Origin: Calothrix sp. PCC 7507
Lineage (GTDB): Bacteria > Cyanobacteriota > Cyanobacteriia > Cyanobacteriales > Nostocaceae
NCBI RefSeq assembly: GCF_000316575.1
Contig: NC_019682.1
Span: forward strand, 3,656,001 to 3,720,000
DNA length: 64,000 nt
Direction: 5' to 3'
Shown: one piece after another, positions 45,979 through 55,729 of the stretch
How the letters are laid out: every line of letters starts with the position of its first letter
Position numbering within the stretch: position 1 is the first letter of the stretch
The notes under the pieces: generated by a model
What the model was told of the DNA's origin: nothing
Database searches by the model: none
Seen by the model: the letters and a program-made list of their open reading frames with translations, nothing else
Position numbers and translations under genes: made by a program

Positions 45979-47637
45979 TCATGGGTGATGTAGTTGGAAG
46001 AAGACGCCACCTTTGAGTAATTCTGTGTTGCTGCTATAACTACTAACTGTGAGCGATCGCAGGTTGTGGAAAAATGGTTTGCCGAATACTTCTACTAATT
46101 TGAGAATCGGGATCTGTCGCTCTAAAAACTGCTGACTCTTGATCCAGTCGAGATATATATACCCTTGATTAGGTCGGGGAATGGCGGCGATACTGTCTTG
46201 AAAATTAGGATTGTCAATCAAGGAATTTTCCTTAATTGTGAGAACTTGATTCATCGTCTCTAAATCGGACGTGAAAATTTCGTAATTTTCTATGGTTGTA
46301 TGTACACCCTGGATTTTTGCCTCAACGGTGAGCGGCGGTTTATCTTTAGTAGTTGTGGGTTTGCTAGCAGCGGTTAACTCTGTCCAGGTGGAGACTTTTT
46401 GCTGATTTAATGTGAGAGGACTAATACTGAGTCCTTTGGCGATCGCGATCGCATCTAAGTGAGAAATACCTGCTGACACCTCTGGTGTTTTTTCCACAGC
46501 AAAAATCCAACTGGCAGTTTTTTGCTGTTTTTGGGGTAGCAATGCGATCGCATATTCTCCTTTTACCCAGCTAAAAATATCTGCTGTTAGGTTGATTCCC
46601 CAACGTTTTTGCACATCAGCTAGGGGTTGGGCTAATTTAGCGATCGCCTCTTCTGAAGAACCATACACAGTAGCTGTGGCTTGTCTCCAGAGTTGCGCTA
46701 AGTCACTATTACCCAAATTGCTCAAATTCGCGCCAGAAATTGCCAAACCCGCTGATTCAGGCACATATGCCAATGCGCCTACAGGTTGAGATAATGGTGC
46801 AGATGGGGATACGCCTGCTGATGTAGCTAGAAAGCTGGTTTCTGCTAGCAATCCTTTGGAGTTTAATATCAGGGAAATAATTTGACTGTCATAGCTTGGT
46901 GCTGATAGTTCTAAACCTTGCCATTTGGCGACAGTGGGGAGATTGAGAAAAGCTACAGCCAAGGCGTTTTTAGGTAATTCTTGAGTAGCTTTTTGGTATT
47001 GGGGAGAACTAGTTAAATTCAGATCGGGAGCCTGGACATTATTAATCGCTTCTCGGAGGACTTTGCGATCGTTGGCAAACAGCACAAAGTCATTGCCAAC
47101 CAATGCACCAGCTAGTGAAACCTGCTTTGGTGAATTATCATACAGCAACTTTACACCTTTGTATTCTTCAGTGACTAAGTTGCTGCCAGCTAACACACGT
47201 TTGGAAAACAACAATTGGATAAATTCGCGGCTTTTCTCTGGTTTTTTAGTCGCTAAAGCCATCAGATATCCTGGCTGCTGGCCATTTTCTGGATCGCGAT
47301 CGATATCTAAGTTAGTCACAGCCAGTGTAATTTCGCTCCCTAACCAGGGTTGAATGTCTTGGCGATAATCAATGCCGCTTTTAGCCAATAAACTGGTTTT
47401 GATCTGAGATAGTTCGCCATCACCCCCTAAATTCTGCAATTTATCTGGATTTACCAGCAATGAAGTCATCACTGGAGCGAATTTCGACACAAATATAGCA
47501 GCACCAGGTTGAGAGGTAGGCGCGATGAGATTAGCCGGACTTTTGGCAAAAAACCAGTAAAAGCCAGCAATAGCGATCGCTAGCAGTGCAATCACACCCG
47601 GTACTAGGAAATTAAAAAATGAGCGTTGGTTGTTCAC
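45979..47637 (-). CDS. DUF3352 domain-containing protein
   Basis: About 552 residues from GTG 47637; the frame runs upstream to 47739 only through a GGGGATT-type STRR, so that extension is doubtful. An N-terminal membrane helix (FLVPGVIALLAIAIAGFYWFF) is followed by the DUF3352 domain (AAIFVSKFAPVMTSLLVNPD, PNQGYIYLDWIKS). Probably anchored with its domain on the periplasmic or lumenal side. No role is known. Confidence 0.85.
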   Translation of the reverse strand: MNNQRSFFNFLVPGVIALLAIAIAGFYWFFAKSPANLIAPTSQPGAAIFVSKFAPVMTSLLVNPDKLQNLGGDGELSQIKTSLLAKSGIDYRQDIQPWLGSEITLAVTNLDIDRDPENGQQPGYLMALATKKPEKSREFIQLLFSKRVLAGSNLVTEEYKGVKLLYDNSPKQVSLAGALVGNDFVLFANDRKVLREAINNVQAPDLNLTSSPQYQKATQELPKNALAVAFLNLPTVAKWQGLELSAPSYDSQIISLILNSKGLLAETSFLATSAGVSPSAPLSQPVGALAYVPESAGLAISGANLSNLGNSDLAQLWRQATATVYGSSEEAIAKLAQPLADVQKRWGINLTADIFSWVKGEYAIALLPQKQQKTASWIFAVEKTPEVSAGISHLDAIAIAKGLSISPLTLNQQKVSTWTELTAASKPTTTKDKPPLTVEAKIQGVHTTIENYEIFTSDLETMNQVLTIKENSLIDNPNFQDSIAAIPRPNQGYIYLDWIKSQQFLERQIPILKLVEVFGKPFFHNLRSLTVSSYSSNTELLKGGVFFQLHHP

Positions 47638-47640
47638 AAA

Positions 47641-47688
47641 TTGGGGATTGGGGATTGGGGATTGGGGATTGGGGATTGGGGATTGGGT
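47641..47688. repeat. STRR array GGGGATT at the start of the DUF3352 frame
   Basis: Six copies of TTGGGGA. Translated on the minus strand it gives SPIPNPQ repeats, so it would extend the frame of the adjacent gene if a start were used upstream. Confidence 0.9.
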
Positions 47689-47740
47689 AAAGGAGAAATA
47701 ATTAATGACTCCTAACTCCCCCCTGCTGACAAATGACAAA

Positions 47741-47849
47741 CTAGTAGTCTGTCAGGGTTGAAATGAGGGACTGTAGTGTGAGCGTCTCGCTCACGCGGGC
47801 TTTTCGTCCCTACCAAAAACCCCTCAAAACAAAATTGACAGACTATTAG
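47741..47849. repeat. Inverted-repeat element, copy of 45525-45638
   Basis: CTAGTAGTCTGTCAGGGTTG at the left and AAATTGACAGACTATTAG at the right; about 90 bp are near identical to the copy at 45525-45638, including GTGAGCGTCTCGCTCACGC. Confidence 0.85.
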
Positions 47850-48031
47850 TACGCCACAGCGTAAATAAAGTAACCATTCCAAATCACCCAAATGCTGACT
47901 GTACAGGTTTCTTCATTTCATACTTCATACTTCATACTTCAGCCTTTTTCTACTAGTTAAGAATGAATGCTCATGCGGAAGTAAAGGTTTTCTGTCAAGA
48001 TAAATGATATAAGATTGTCTGCAAAAACTTC

Positions 48032-48391
48032 ATGACAGGGAAAACTGCTGGTCAACCGATTACCCAAATTAATGTAGAAGAATTGGCACAACGGCTATCT
48101 GCCAAGGATACTAGTGTGCAATTAGTGGATGTGCGCGAACCTCAAGAATTGGCGATCGCTAGCATTGAGGGCTTTGTCAACTTACCTCTGAGTGAGTTTG
48201 CCGAATGGAGCGAGCAAGTCCCCACTCTCTTCAATCCCCATGCGGAAACTCTTGTACTGTGCCACCACGGCATTCGCTCTGCTCAGATGTGTCAGTGGTT
48301 AGTGGATCAGGGTTTCACCAATGTTAAAAATATTGCAGGTGGTATAGATGCCTACTCCTTGTTAGTCGAGCCGACAATTCCTCAATATTAA
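48032..48391 (+). CDS. Rhodanese-like domain protein
   Basis: 119 residues, a single rhodanese domain. VQLVDVREPQELAIASIEG opens it and LCHHGIRSAQMCQWL has the catalytic Cys loop. It can carry persulfide sulfur. It is preceded by a region of CATACTT short repeats and followed by a TGACTGT STRR. Confidence 0.93.
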   Translation: MTGKTAGQPITQINVEELAQRLSAKDTSVQLVDVREPQELAIASIEGFVNLPLSEFAEWSEQVPTLFNPHAETLVLCHHGIRSAQMCQWLVDQGFTNVKNIAGGIDAYSLLVEPTIPQY

Positions 48392-48889
48392 GGGACTGTT
48401 GACTGTTGACTGTTGACTGTTGACAGTCAACGACAATCAAGAGTGTTTATATATTTTAGACACGCATCAGCTTATACATGATTTGGCTGGGACTTACTCT
48501 TCCATCTGGACGAAACTAAAAATATGCAGCAGTATGGAGTTTCCTAGTCAGGTTAAAGTTTTGCAACTATGGCATCTGTTTACAGATTCTTTGGTGGCAA
48601 CCATAGCTGAATAAGGGCAAAAATAAGTATTCAACACTACTACTTTTAGTAGCTGTTCATGAAAAAATACAGATAATAGTAGAAAGTTCCTACTGTTGCT
48701 GATAGCTTTTTTCCCAACAATTAAGCTTTATATATGATAAAGCTCTCGAAAACCTCAGAATCATAAATTTAATATTTACTTAATTACTATAAAATTAAAT
48801 AATTATCTTCAATCACTGTTATTAATTTTTATCTAGCGTTAACATTTACAAATTTTCATTAAAATTTGCCTTTAGTACAACATCTTCCT
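48392..48889. other. STRR and AT-rich leader before hrcA
   Basis: 48398-48432 is a TTGACTG heptamer run. A 64-residue frame at 48420-48614 begins in the repeat and is not supported. From 48640 to 48889 the DNA is AT-rich with no gene; the hrcA promoter should be here, but no clear box or CIRCE element was found. Confidence 0.55.
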
Positions 48890-49966
48890 ATGCAAGTCCA
48901 GTTGACAAATCGACAACAGCATATACTTTGGGCAACGGTACGTCACTACATTGCTACGGCAGAACCTGTTGGTTCAAAAGCCCTGATAGAAGAGTATGAC
49001 CTGGGTGTCAGTTCAGCCACAATTCGCAATGTCATGGGCGTCTTAGAAAAATCTGGGTTACTTTATCAACCCCATACCTCTGCCGGACGCGTACCTTCTG
49101 ACTCTGGTTATCGCATGTATGTTGACCAGCTAATTACACCTTCGGAAACTTTAGGTCGAGAGGTAGAACTGGCGCTACAACAGCGCCTCCACTGGGAAGA
49201 TTGGAGTTTAGAAGCTTTACTACAAGGCGCGGCGCAAATTTTAGCCTCCTTGAGTGGCTGCATTAGCTTGATTACCATGCCCCAAACCACTACAGCAATG
49301 TTGCGACATTTGCAATTAGTGCAAATTGAAGCGGGACGGATCATGCTGATTGTGGTGACTGAAGCTTATGAGACACATTCCCGGCTCATGGATTTGTCAT
49401 TAGTATCTGCAGAAACAAAACCCGATCCAGAAGTAATAGATCGCGAGTTGCAGATTGTTTCTAACTTTTTGAATAGCCACTTGCGAGGGCGGAGTCTGTT
49501 GGAATTAGCCAGCCTCGACTGGAGTCAATTAGATCGAGAGTTCCAGTGCTATGCTGAATTCTTGAAAAACTCCATCATGGAATTAACCCGCCGGACGCTT
49601 GCACCATCTGCTACACAAATTATGGTTAGAGGTGTATCAGAGGCTTTGCGCCAGCCAGAATTTTCTCAATTGCAGCAAGTACAAACAATTATCCATCTGC
49701 TGGAGGAAGAACAAGACCAACTCTGGCGATTAATATTTGAGACTCCGGAATCTGAGGAGGTGGGTAAGCCACGGGTAACGGTTCGCATTGGTGCAGAAAA
49801 CCCATTAGAGCCGATACGCACTTGCACGTTGATTTCTTCTACCTATCGCCGGGGTACAATACCCGTGGGGAGTGTGGGAGTTTTAGGCCCAACACGCCTA
49901 GACTATGAAAGTGCGATCGCTGTTGTCGCCGCAGCAGCAGCATACCTTTCGGAAGCCTTCAGTTAA
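48890..49966 (+). CDS. hrcA: Heat-inducible transcription repressor HrcA
   Basis: 358 residues from ATG 48890 ([17 protein letters not shown]); a TTG frame extends eight codons upstream. The N-terminal winged helix ([34 protein letters not shown]) binds the CIRCE operator of groE-type operons. [23 protein letters not shown] is in the C-terminal dimer domain. Normal length for the family. Confidence 0.96.
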   Translation: MQVQLTNRQQHILWATVRHYIATAEPVGSKALIEEYDLGVSSATIRNVMGVLEKSGLLYQPHTSAGRVPSDSGYRMYVDQLITPSETLGREVELALQQRLHWEDWSLEALLQGAAQILASLSGCISLITMPQTTTAMLRHLQLVQIEAGRIMLIVVTEAYETHSRLMDLSLVSAETKPDPEVIDRELQIVSNFLNSHLRGRSLLELASLDWSQLDREFQCYAEFLKNSIMELTRRTLAPSATQIMVRGVSEALRQPEFSQLQQVQTIIHLLEEEQDQLWRLIFETPESEEVGKPRVTVRIGAENPLEPIRTCTLISSTYRRGTIPVGSVGVLGPTRLDYESAIAVVAAAAAYLSEAFS

Positions 49967-49978
49967 TTACACGAAAAT

Positions 49979-50656
49979 ATGGTCAGAAAAATTGCCTTTG
50001 CATTGCTGTGGATAGGGTTTATTACCTACGCTTTTCTCCTTGCACCTCCCGATCGCCCTGATACATTTGAGTTGATTAAAAACCTCTCTACTGGTCAATG
50101 GCAAGGAATTAATCCTCTAGTCATAGCACTATTTAATATCATGGGCATCTGGCCATTAATTTTCAGTGCAGTCATGTTTATTGATGGCAGAGGACAAAAA
50201 ATACCTGCTTGGCCTTTCGCTACCGCCTCATTTGCCGTTGGAGCTTTCGCCATTTTGCCATACCTCGCACTCAGGGAACCAAATAAGCAGTTTGTTGGTA
50301 AAAAGAATATCTTGATCAAGCTGCTAGATTCCCGCGTGACTGGAGTTGTATTAAGCGTCGGTGCAGCTATTCTAGTTGCTTATGGCTTACAAGGCGACTG
50401 GGGAAATTTTGTGCAGCAGTGGCAAACTGATCGTTTTATCCATGTGATGAGTTTAGATTTCTGCCTACTCAGTCTCTTATTTCCCGCTTTATTGGGAGAC
50501 GATATGGCACGTCGTGGCGGGAAAAATCCACAGCTTTTCTGGTTATTTGCTTTGATTCCCCTATTTGGCCCACTAATTTATTTGTCTGTGCGATCGCCTC
50601 TACCTGATATCAGCGGAGAAGTAAAATCTAGACAACAACAAACAGCAGCAAATTGA
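49979..50656 (+). CDS. Integral membrane protein, DUF2834-like
   Basis: 225 residues with about five transmembrane helices (IAFALLWIGFITYAFLL, PLVIALFNIMGIWPLIF, PFATASFAVGAFAILPYLAL, GVVLSVGAAILVAYGL, LFWLFALIPLFGPLIYL). It begins 12 bp after hrcA. No transport or enzyme motif is recognised; common in cyanobacteria. Confidence 0.75.
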   Translation: MVRKIAFALLWIGFITYAFLLAPPDRPDTFELIKNLSTGQWQGINPLVIALFNIMGIWPLIFSAVMFIDGRGQKIPAWPFATASFAVGAFAILPYLALREPNKQFVGKKNILIKLLDSRVTGVVLSVGAAILVAYGLQGDWGNFVQQWQTDRFIHVMSLDFCLLSLLFPALLGDDMARRGGKNPQLFWLFALIPLFGPLIYLSVRSPLPDISGEVKSRQQQTAAN

Positions 50657-50668
50657 GCAATTATAAAA

Positions 50669-51433
50669 TTATTTACGCATCTGATAAATTTCTGGTAACT
50701 GCCACCAAGGAATATGGGGATACTCATGATGTTCTTCATGATATCCAAAATGATAGCAAGTGATAAATGACCAAAAAATTGAACGGTTGATAGTTTGAGC
50801 GCGATGAGGATCTATATAACCACCAATTGGCTGTTTATGCGGTAGGAAAGTACCAAAATAAAATAACTGTATTGAACTTAATAGTGAAGGGATTACCCAA
50901 AAATAAGTTAAGTTATCACTAGGCATATGTAGTGCGTATTTAGCAACATTATAGATAGTCGTTAAAGCAATTATTTGCCACCAACTCCAGTAACCTTTCA
51001 TAAAATGAAAATACCAAGCGAAGAAGTTCTTCTGCTTACCATTATGAAAATCTGGATCTAGTTTACTGGCTGGTTTATGGTGATGTTGCCAATGCTTTTT
51101 TAACAGTTTTTTATATGATAAAAGACCATAAAGCGATAAGCAAAATGACCCAATAAAATGGTTTATTTTAGAGCTTCGTTTAAACACTACCCCATGCATA
51201 GCATCATGAGATGTAATAAATAATCCTGTATATAAGAATGTTTGCCAAAATATGATGGGTACTAATATCAAAAAATTGCATTTTGAGATATCTATAGAAA
51301 GTAATAAAATTAGACTAATCGACCATAAACTAGTAATAATAAAAGCAATAAAAATTCCCGTAAATAGAGATTTATTTTTCACAAATGGTGTCGTTTCTAT
51401 TTGGTGGTTAGGTGGTTTTTCTAACTCAATCAT
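50669..51433 (-). CDS. crtW: Beta-carotene ketolase CrtW
   Basis: 254 residues from ATG 51433 (MIELEKPPNHQIETTPF). Its histidine boxes are those of CrtW: SHDAMHGVVF, HWQHHHKPASKLDPDFHNG and FGYHEEHHEYPHIPWWQLPE. It adds 4-keto groups to beta-ionone rings using di-iron and oxygen, making echinenone or canthaxanthin. Four membrane segments are visible. The match to my memory of Nostoc CrtW is strong. The gene is convergent with the hrcA-linked membrane protein gene. Confidence 0.95.
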   Translation of the reverse strand: MIELEKPPNHQIETTPFVKNKSLFTGIFIAFIITSLWSISLILLLSIDISKCNFLILVPIIFWQTFLYTGLFITSHDAMHGVVFKRSSKINHFIGSFCLSLYGLLSYKKLLKKHWQHHHKPASKLDPDFHNGKQKNFFAWYFHFMKGYWSWWQIIALTTIYNVAKYALHMPSDNLTYFWVIPSLLSSIQLFYFGTFLPHKQPIGGYIDPHRAQTINRSIFWSFITCYHFGYHEEHHEYPHIPWWQLPEIYQMRK

Positions 51434-51504
51434 GCTTTGACTCCGTGTAGTGTGTAGATGAAATTTATCCAAATAGAACAGACTAACCATTAACTCTAGT
51501 AGTC

Positions 51505-51540
51505 GTTATAGCGGTTTTCACATCAGTGAGGTACAGGTGG
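51505..51540. repeat. GTTATAGCGGTTTTCA repeat
   Basis: GTTATAGCGGTTTTCACATC followed by AGTGAGGTACAG matches 26147-26180 and, as an inverted pair, 52714-52825. It lies in the 200-bp gap between crtW and the CHAT fragment. Confidence 0.75.
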
Positions 51541-51689
51541 AAATTGTCAAGTCTGCAGGGGTGGGGTTTCCCCTCCCTCGACTGTATTACTGAGCGAAGC
51601 AACAATCTAAAAATATTTAGAAATATTAAGATACTTTAAATAGTATTACACAAACAATGACTATTCCAAAAACTGTTTCATGGGAGAGA

Positions 51690-52715
51690 TTAGCTGAAAA
51701 TTGCTCTAACTGTTAGTGGCTCTGTATTTCCTTGACAAATCCAGGCTCCCCAGTCAAAAGGATGCTGCAACCGCGTGTCTTCTTCTTGACAATCAATCTG
51801 GCTGTCTGCTGATAATTCATTGACTTTTAAAAGTTCTTTTAGTACCTCAACACCCAAGGTTGATTGCCGTAATTGTTTTACAGTAATTATATGTATATAG
51901 TTCTGAGCTTGATGTAACGCATCGGCACGACCCATACCAGACTGTAAATTATAAAAAAAACACTCCATTAATAGAGCCGTCACCTTGTCAGGAACTGGCG
52001 ATAGGCTCATCACTAGGGTTTGTGATCCCGCTACTGCAAAAGCACGACGCAAACCAAACACGCCTTCGCCGATTTTGATGTCTCCTCTGGCGATATCACA
52101 AGCAGAGAGAACCGTCAATTCATTCGCCCACAAATCTAAACTGGCGATATCTTGGGCGAAAACAAAGCCTTTGCCTGCATCTGGGGGAAGAGTTCCACCA
52201 AATAGCCAAGTATTAGCACCGGCTAAAGCTAGTGCAGAACGCATCATGGGATTTTCTACCTTGGCCGTTCGCCCTGGTTCTATACTCAATAAGTTACGTT
52301 TGCGATCGCCTGGTTCCGGTTCAGAGTCGCTTAAAAATAGGCCGTGAGTCTCAATGAGCATGATACTGGGGCACTCACTACTTGTTAAACGAGTTTTTAC
52401 TGCTTCTGCACCCAAGTACAGTTGTGCATCTGGGAGCTTTTTCGCCACACTTTCACCCAAAAACCTTGTACCTAGAGCGCGGCGCAGGCTTTTTCCTGTG
52501 AGAGTATTAAGTAATTCTTGTATTAGTTGTTTTGGTGCATCAGCCGGAGTAAATTCCTGGTTTTTGATAGTTGCTCCATCTGAAGCTAAATTTGTGGTTG
52601 ACTCTGCTTGTAAATCAAAATCAGGATCGGCAATAATGAGTGGTGCAGAAATCGAGCGTGTCGGTAGCTGAACTTTGGTGCGGAGAATATCCCGCCCGAC
52701 ACTGAGATATAGCAT
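51690..52715 (-). pseudogene. CHAT-domain protein, 5'-truncated
   Basis: 341 residues beginning in the middle of the CHAT fold (YLSVGRDILR). The catalytic pair is present: His in IETHGLFLS and Cys in LSACDIARGD. CHAT proteases normally have N-terminal TPR or sensor domains and about 80 more residues of the fold. The first ATG coincides exactly with the edge of a short inverted repeat (52714-52825), which shows the gene was cut there. It may still yield a stable fragment. Confidence 0.75.
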
Positions 52716-52825
52716 TTTCTAGTCTGGTGAGGTACAAATTTATCTGCGTTTATCCGCGTCCATCCTCTTCTATCAGCGGTTAATTATTTTTGTCTGTACC
52801 TCACCAATGTGGGAATCGCTATAAC
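52714..52825. repeat. Inverted-repeat element cutting the CHAT gene
   Basis: TTTTCTAGTCTGGTGAGGTAC at the left and GTACCTCACCAATGTGGGAATC at the right are inverted copies related to the GTTATAGCGGTTTTCA repeat at 51505 and 26147. About 110 bp. Confidence 0.75.
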
Positions 52826-53031
52826 TAATGGTATATTCATCCATTAATAGACGTGTACATATTGTATGGCTGGAGGTTTAGCACGTCAGATGTGAACATA
52901 ATGCCAATGTTTCCATTAGTTCGACTTCTTGTGAAGTCAAGCACCTCAAGTTCAAGTCAAAAGATAAAAGCGTCAACTTCAAACCCTGGTTTTAATAGGG
53001 TTATTCTCTTTCTAGGTGCAAGGTTCAAGAA

Positions 53032-54249
53032 ATGCCAACAGGATTTGAGAACAAGAAAAGCAAAACTAAAGCATCTTTTGCACCCTGCATAGATAGCAAA
53101 GACATTACCACTCAGTTTCAGGAATACTTCACTCTTATCAAAGACCCCAGAGTAGAAAGGACGAGATGGCATTCACTGAGCGATATTATCACCATAGCGA
53201 TTTTGGCAGTAATAGCAGGAGGGCAAGGTTGGGAAGATATCGAGGAGTATGGACTCAATAAACAGGAGTGGTTGGAGACATTTTTAGAACTGCCAGAGGG
53301 AATACCCAGTCCAGACACTTTTAGAAGAGTGTTTGAGAAAATTAACCCCAAAGAATTTGAGAAATGTTTTCGTTGCTGGGTACAATCGCTAATAGAGAAG
53401 TTGGGAGTAGAAGTAGTAGCTATAGATGGCAAAACTCATCGAGGCTCATATGACCGAGAATCTCAGCTAAAAGCTTTACACACAGTCAGTGCATGGTCAA
53501 GTGAACACCGTTTGGTATTAGGACAAACAAAGGTCAGTGACAAATCAAATGAAATCACCGCGATTCCAGCACTGTTGGAAATGCTAGACATATACGGCTG
53601 CATCATTACTATTGATGCAATGGGTACTCAAAAATCGATTGCCCAGAAAATTATCGCGGCTGGTTCTGATTACGTTTTGAGCTTGAAAGATAATCATCCT
53701 ACACTGCACCAGCAAGTAAAGAATTGGTTTGAGATAGCCCAGTCCAATGGATTCAAAAATGTTAATGTGAGTATGAGTCAACGGATAGAAAAAGTGCATC
53801 ACAGAATCGAGAATCGTCAGGTTTACACCGTGCCAGTGTCACAACTTTCTGCACTTCATGAACAAGATTTGTGGGCTGGTTTGACAACAGTAGTTATGGT
53901 AGTGCGTTCGATTCAGCATTGGAATCAGACTACCCATGAGGTGCAATTTTACATCACCAGTCTTGTCAGTGATGCTAATAAAATTGGTAGTGCCATTCGA
54001 CAGCATTGGGGAATAGAAAATTCTGTTCATTGGACATTAGATGTCACTTTTAATGAAGATGAATGTCGAATTCGTTCTCTGCATAGTCCACAGAATTTTG
54101 CTTTACTACGTCGCATTGCTCTTAACGCCTTAGAACGAGAATCATCTTTCCGTCGCAGTATTCGCCAAAAGTCACGACGAGCCGCTATGAATGATCGGTA
54201 TATGCTTTCTGTGTTGGCTGCGGCTCTCCCAAATTCAACACTCTCCTAG
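53032..54249 (+). CDS. ISAs1-family transposase
   Basis: 405 residues, intact. DPRVERTRWHSLSDIITIAILAV near the start, VVAIDGKTHRGSYDRE (first Asp) and ITIDAMGTQKSIAQKI (second Asp), then IGSAIRQHWGIENSVHWTLDVTFNEDECRIR with the conserved Glu. RNase H-like DDE transposase of the ISAs1 family. Confidence 0.93.
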   Translation: MPTGFENKKSKTKASFAPCIDSKDITTQFQEYFTLIKDPRVERTRWHSLSDIITIAILAVIAGGQGWEDIEEYGLNKQEWLETFLELPEGIPSPDTFRRVFEKINPKEFEKCFRCWVQSLIEKLGVEVVAIDGKTHRGSYDRESQLKALHTVSAWSSEHRLVLGQTKVSDKSNEITAIPALLEMLDIYGCIITIDAMGTQKSIAQKIIAAGSDYVLSLKDNHPTLHQQVKNWFEIAQSNGFKNVNVSMSQRIEKVHHRIENRQVYTVPVSQLSALHEQDLWAGLTTVVMVVRSIQHWNQTTHEVQFYITSLVSDANKIGSAIRQHWGIENSVHWTLDVTFNEDECRIRSLHSPQNFALLRRIALNALERESSFRRSIRQKSRRAAMNDRYMLSVLAAALPNSTLS

Positions 54250-54288
54250 AATCCCACTGTCAATAGAGTTTGAGACGCGCTAACCCTG
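53032..54288 (+). mobile_element. ISAs1-family insertion sequence, left end unresolved
   Basis: The element includes an intact transposase; its right terminus reads GCGCTAACCCTG ending at 54288, where the flanking DNA resumes. A matching CAGGGTTAGCGC was not found to the left, so the left end may be deleted or degenerate, and no target duplication can be stated. Confidence 0.7.
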
Positions 54289-54388
54289 CATCGGCAGCAA
54301 GGCTACCCCCCACTTGATAGGGATACTTAACCATGTTGCCCTTCTAGGTGGGCGCAAAAATATTGCCGATAAAGTTCGCACCTAAGGC
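54287..54388 (-). pseudogene. Possible N-terminal remnant of a cyanobacterial AAA-like protein
   Basis: On the minus strand, ATG 54334 starts MVKYPYQVGGSLAADAG, resembling the conserved YQVGGSL start of AAA-like (PF14516) domain proteins, and stops being continuous at the IS boundary. In the same frame upstream, MLSPALGANFIGNIFAPT ends at a TAG. Same strand as the CHAT fragment beyond the IS, so both may be pieces of a decayed two-gene locus. Confidence 0.4.
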
Positions 54389-54516
54389 TGGACTTAACAT
54401 CGTCTTTCTTTCGTTCAATAGTTTAGTGTTTTTGCGCCGACTTACTTAATGCACGAACGTAGCGCTTACAACTTCCCCTGAATGCTCTGAGGTAAAATAG
54501 CTTCTAAAATAGAATT

Positions 54517-55329
54517 ATGTTGTCAACTCAAACTCAAATATTACGCATTTCTCAAGGACAACTTAATCTACTAGAACGTTGTCCTCGTCAGTTCCAACAC
54601 ACTTATTTAGAAAATCTCAATTCTCCCTCAGATCCCGAACATGAGGAAAAGCAGACTCTAGGTAGTCGCTTCCACTTGCTGATGCAGCAGCAAGAGATGG
54701 GTTTGCCAATTCATAGCTTTTTGCAAGCTGATACCCAATTGCAAAGCTGGATGGCCGCTTTTGCTAACGCAGCACCAAAAATTATCACACCTGCAATAGA
54801 TCACCAAACTTTCCGCGAAAGTGAACACTATCGCACCCTACAAGTGCAAGACTATTTGCTCACAGTTATTTATGATTTATTAATTGCAGATAATCAGCAA
54901 GCACAAATTTTTGACTGGAAAACTTATCCCAAACCACCCAACAAAAGCAAATTAGCCAGAAATTGGCAAACTCGTCTATATATGTATGTATTGGCTGAAA
55001 CTAGCGAATACCTGCCAGAAAATATTTCCATGACTTATTGGTTTGTTCAATCTGCAGGCAAACCGCAAAATATACAATTTACTTACAGTCATAGCTTACA
55101 CGCCCAAACAGCAAAGAAACTTAATCAACTGTTAAATAAATTGACCACTTGGCTAGAAAATTATCAACATGGTGAATTATTTCCCCAAGTGCCAGAAAGT
55201 AGTCAAGCCTGTGATTATTGCCAGTTTGCTCAAAGGTGCGATCTCACACAAGTTGCAGAGGCATTAATTAATCAAGTTTTACCTCATCTCGATACCATTC
55301 AGGAAGTATCACTGTCAGAATTTAAGTAA
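54517..55329 (+). CDS. PD-(D/E)XK nuclease with four-cysteine iron-sulfur-like site
   Basis: 270 residues. The AddB/Cas4-like pattern is visible: Cys22 (ERCPRQF), His53 in LGSRFHLL, Asp120, Asp133-x-Lys135 (IFDWKTY), and Cys232, Cys235 and Cys241 (ACDYCQFAQRCDL). Together the four Cys could hold a 4Fe-4S cluster. It probably nicks or resects DNA in repair. It is stand-alone and not next to CRISPR or helicase genes. Confidence 0.85.
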   Translation: MLSTQTQILRISQGQLNLLERCPRQFQHTYLENLNSPSDPEHEEKQTLGSRFHLLMQQQEMGLPIHSFLQADTQLQSWMAAFANAAPKIITPAIDHQTFRESEHYRTLQVQDYLLTVIYDLLIADNQQAQIFDWKTYPKPPNKSKLARNWQTRLYMYVLAETSEYLPENISMTYWFVQSAGKPQNIQFTYSHSLHAQTAKKLNQLLNKLTTWLENYQHGELFPQVPESSQACDYCQFAQRCDLTQVAEALINQVLPHLDTIQEVSLSEFK

Positions 55330-55362
55330 ATCGGTACAATAAAACCAAACTATAGGAATCCG

Positions 55363-55490
55363 GCTTGATTTTTGAAAAGATACGTAGGGTGTGTTAGCGA
55401 CAGCGTAACGCACCAAATCCTTGATGATGGTGCGTTACGGATTTCATCCTAACGCACCCTACGATACCTAATTTTGTTCAAAAATCAAAT
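55363..55490. repeat. Complete MITE-like element, TTTGATTTTTGAACAAA family
   Basis: Ends GGCTTGATTTTTGAAAAGATAC and TTTTGTTCAAAAATCAAAT, with GTAGGGTG...CACCCTAC inside and an inner palindrome of GTGCGTTAC. The rest of 55491-55729 has pyrimidine repeats but no gene. Confidence 0.8.
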
Positions 55491-55729
55491 AGTAGTCCTA
55501 TGTGTGAAAAAAAGTAAACAAAGCTAAAACCCTCTTTCCTCCTGTATTCTGGATTCTATCTCCTACCTTATCCCAACGATAATTATTTACGCTCACCTAC
55601 TTAGGAGTGAGAGTTAAACGCTGAATTCATGGCTTCGTTTCTGGTGGTACTGGTTAGTTCTTGCCATCTGCAAAGTCACTATTTTTAATATTTAGGAAAT
55701 ATAGCGCAGAAACCACAACCGCAGTTTTT

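Noticed and set aside
48420-48614. 64-residue frame after the rhodanese gene
   Set aside because: Begins inside the TGACTGT heptamer array and has no ribosome site or known domain.
48640-48889. Possible CIRCE operator upstream of hrcA
   Set aside because: No TTAGCACTC-N9-GAGTGCTAA-like inverted repeat found in the leader.
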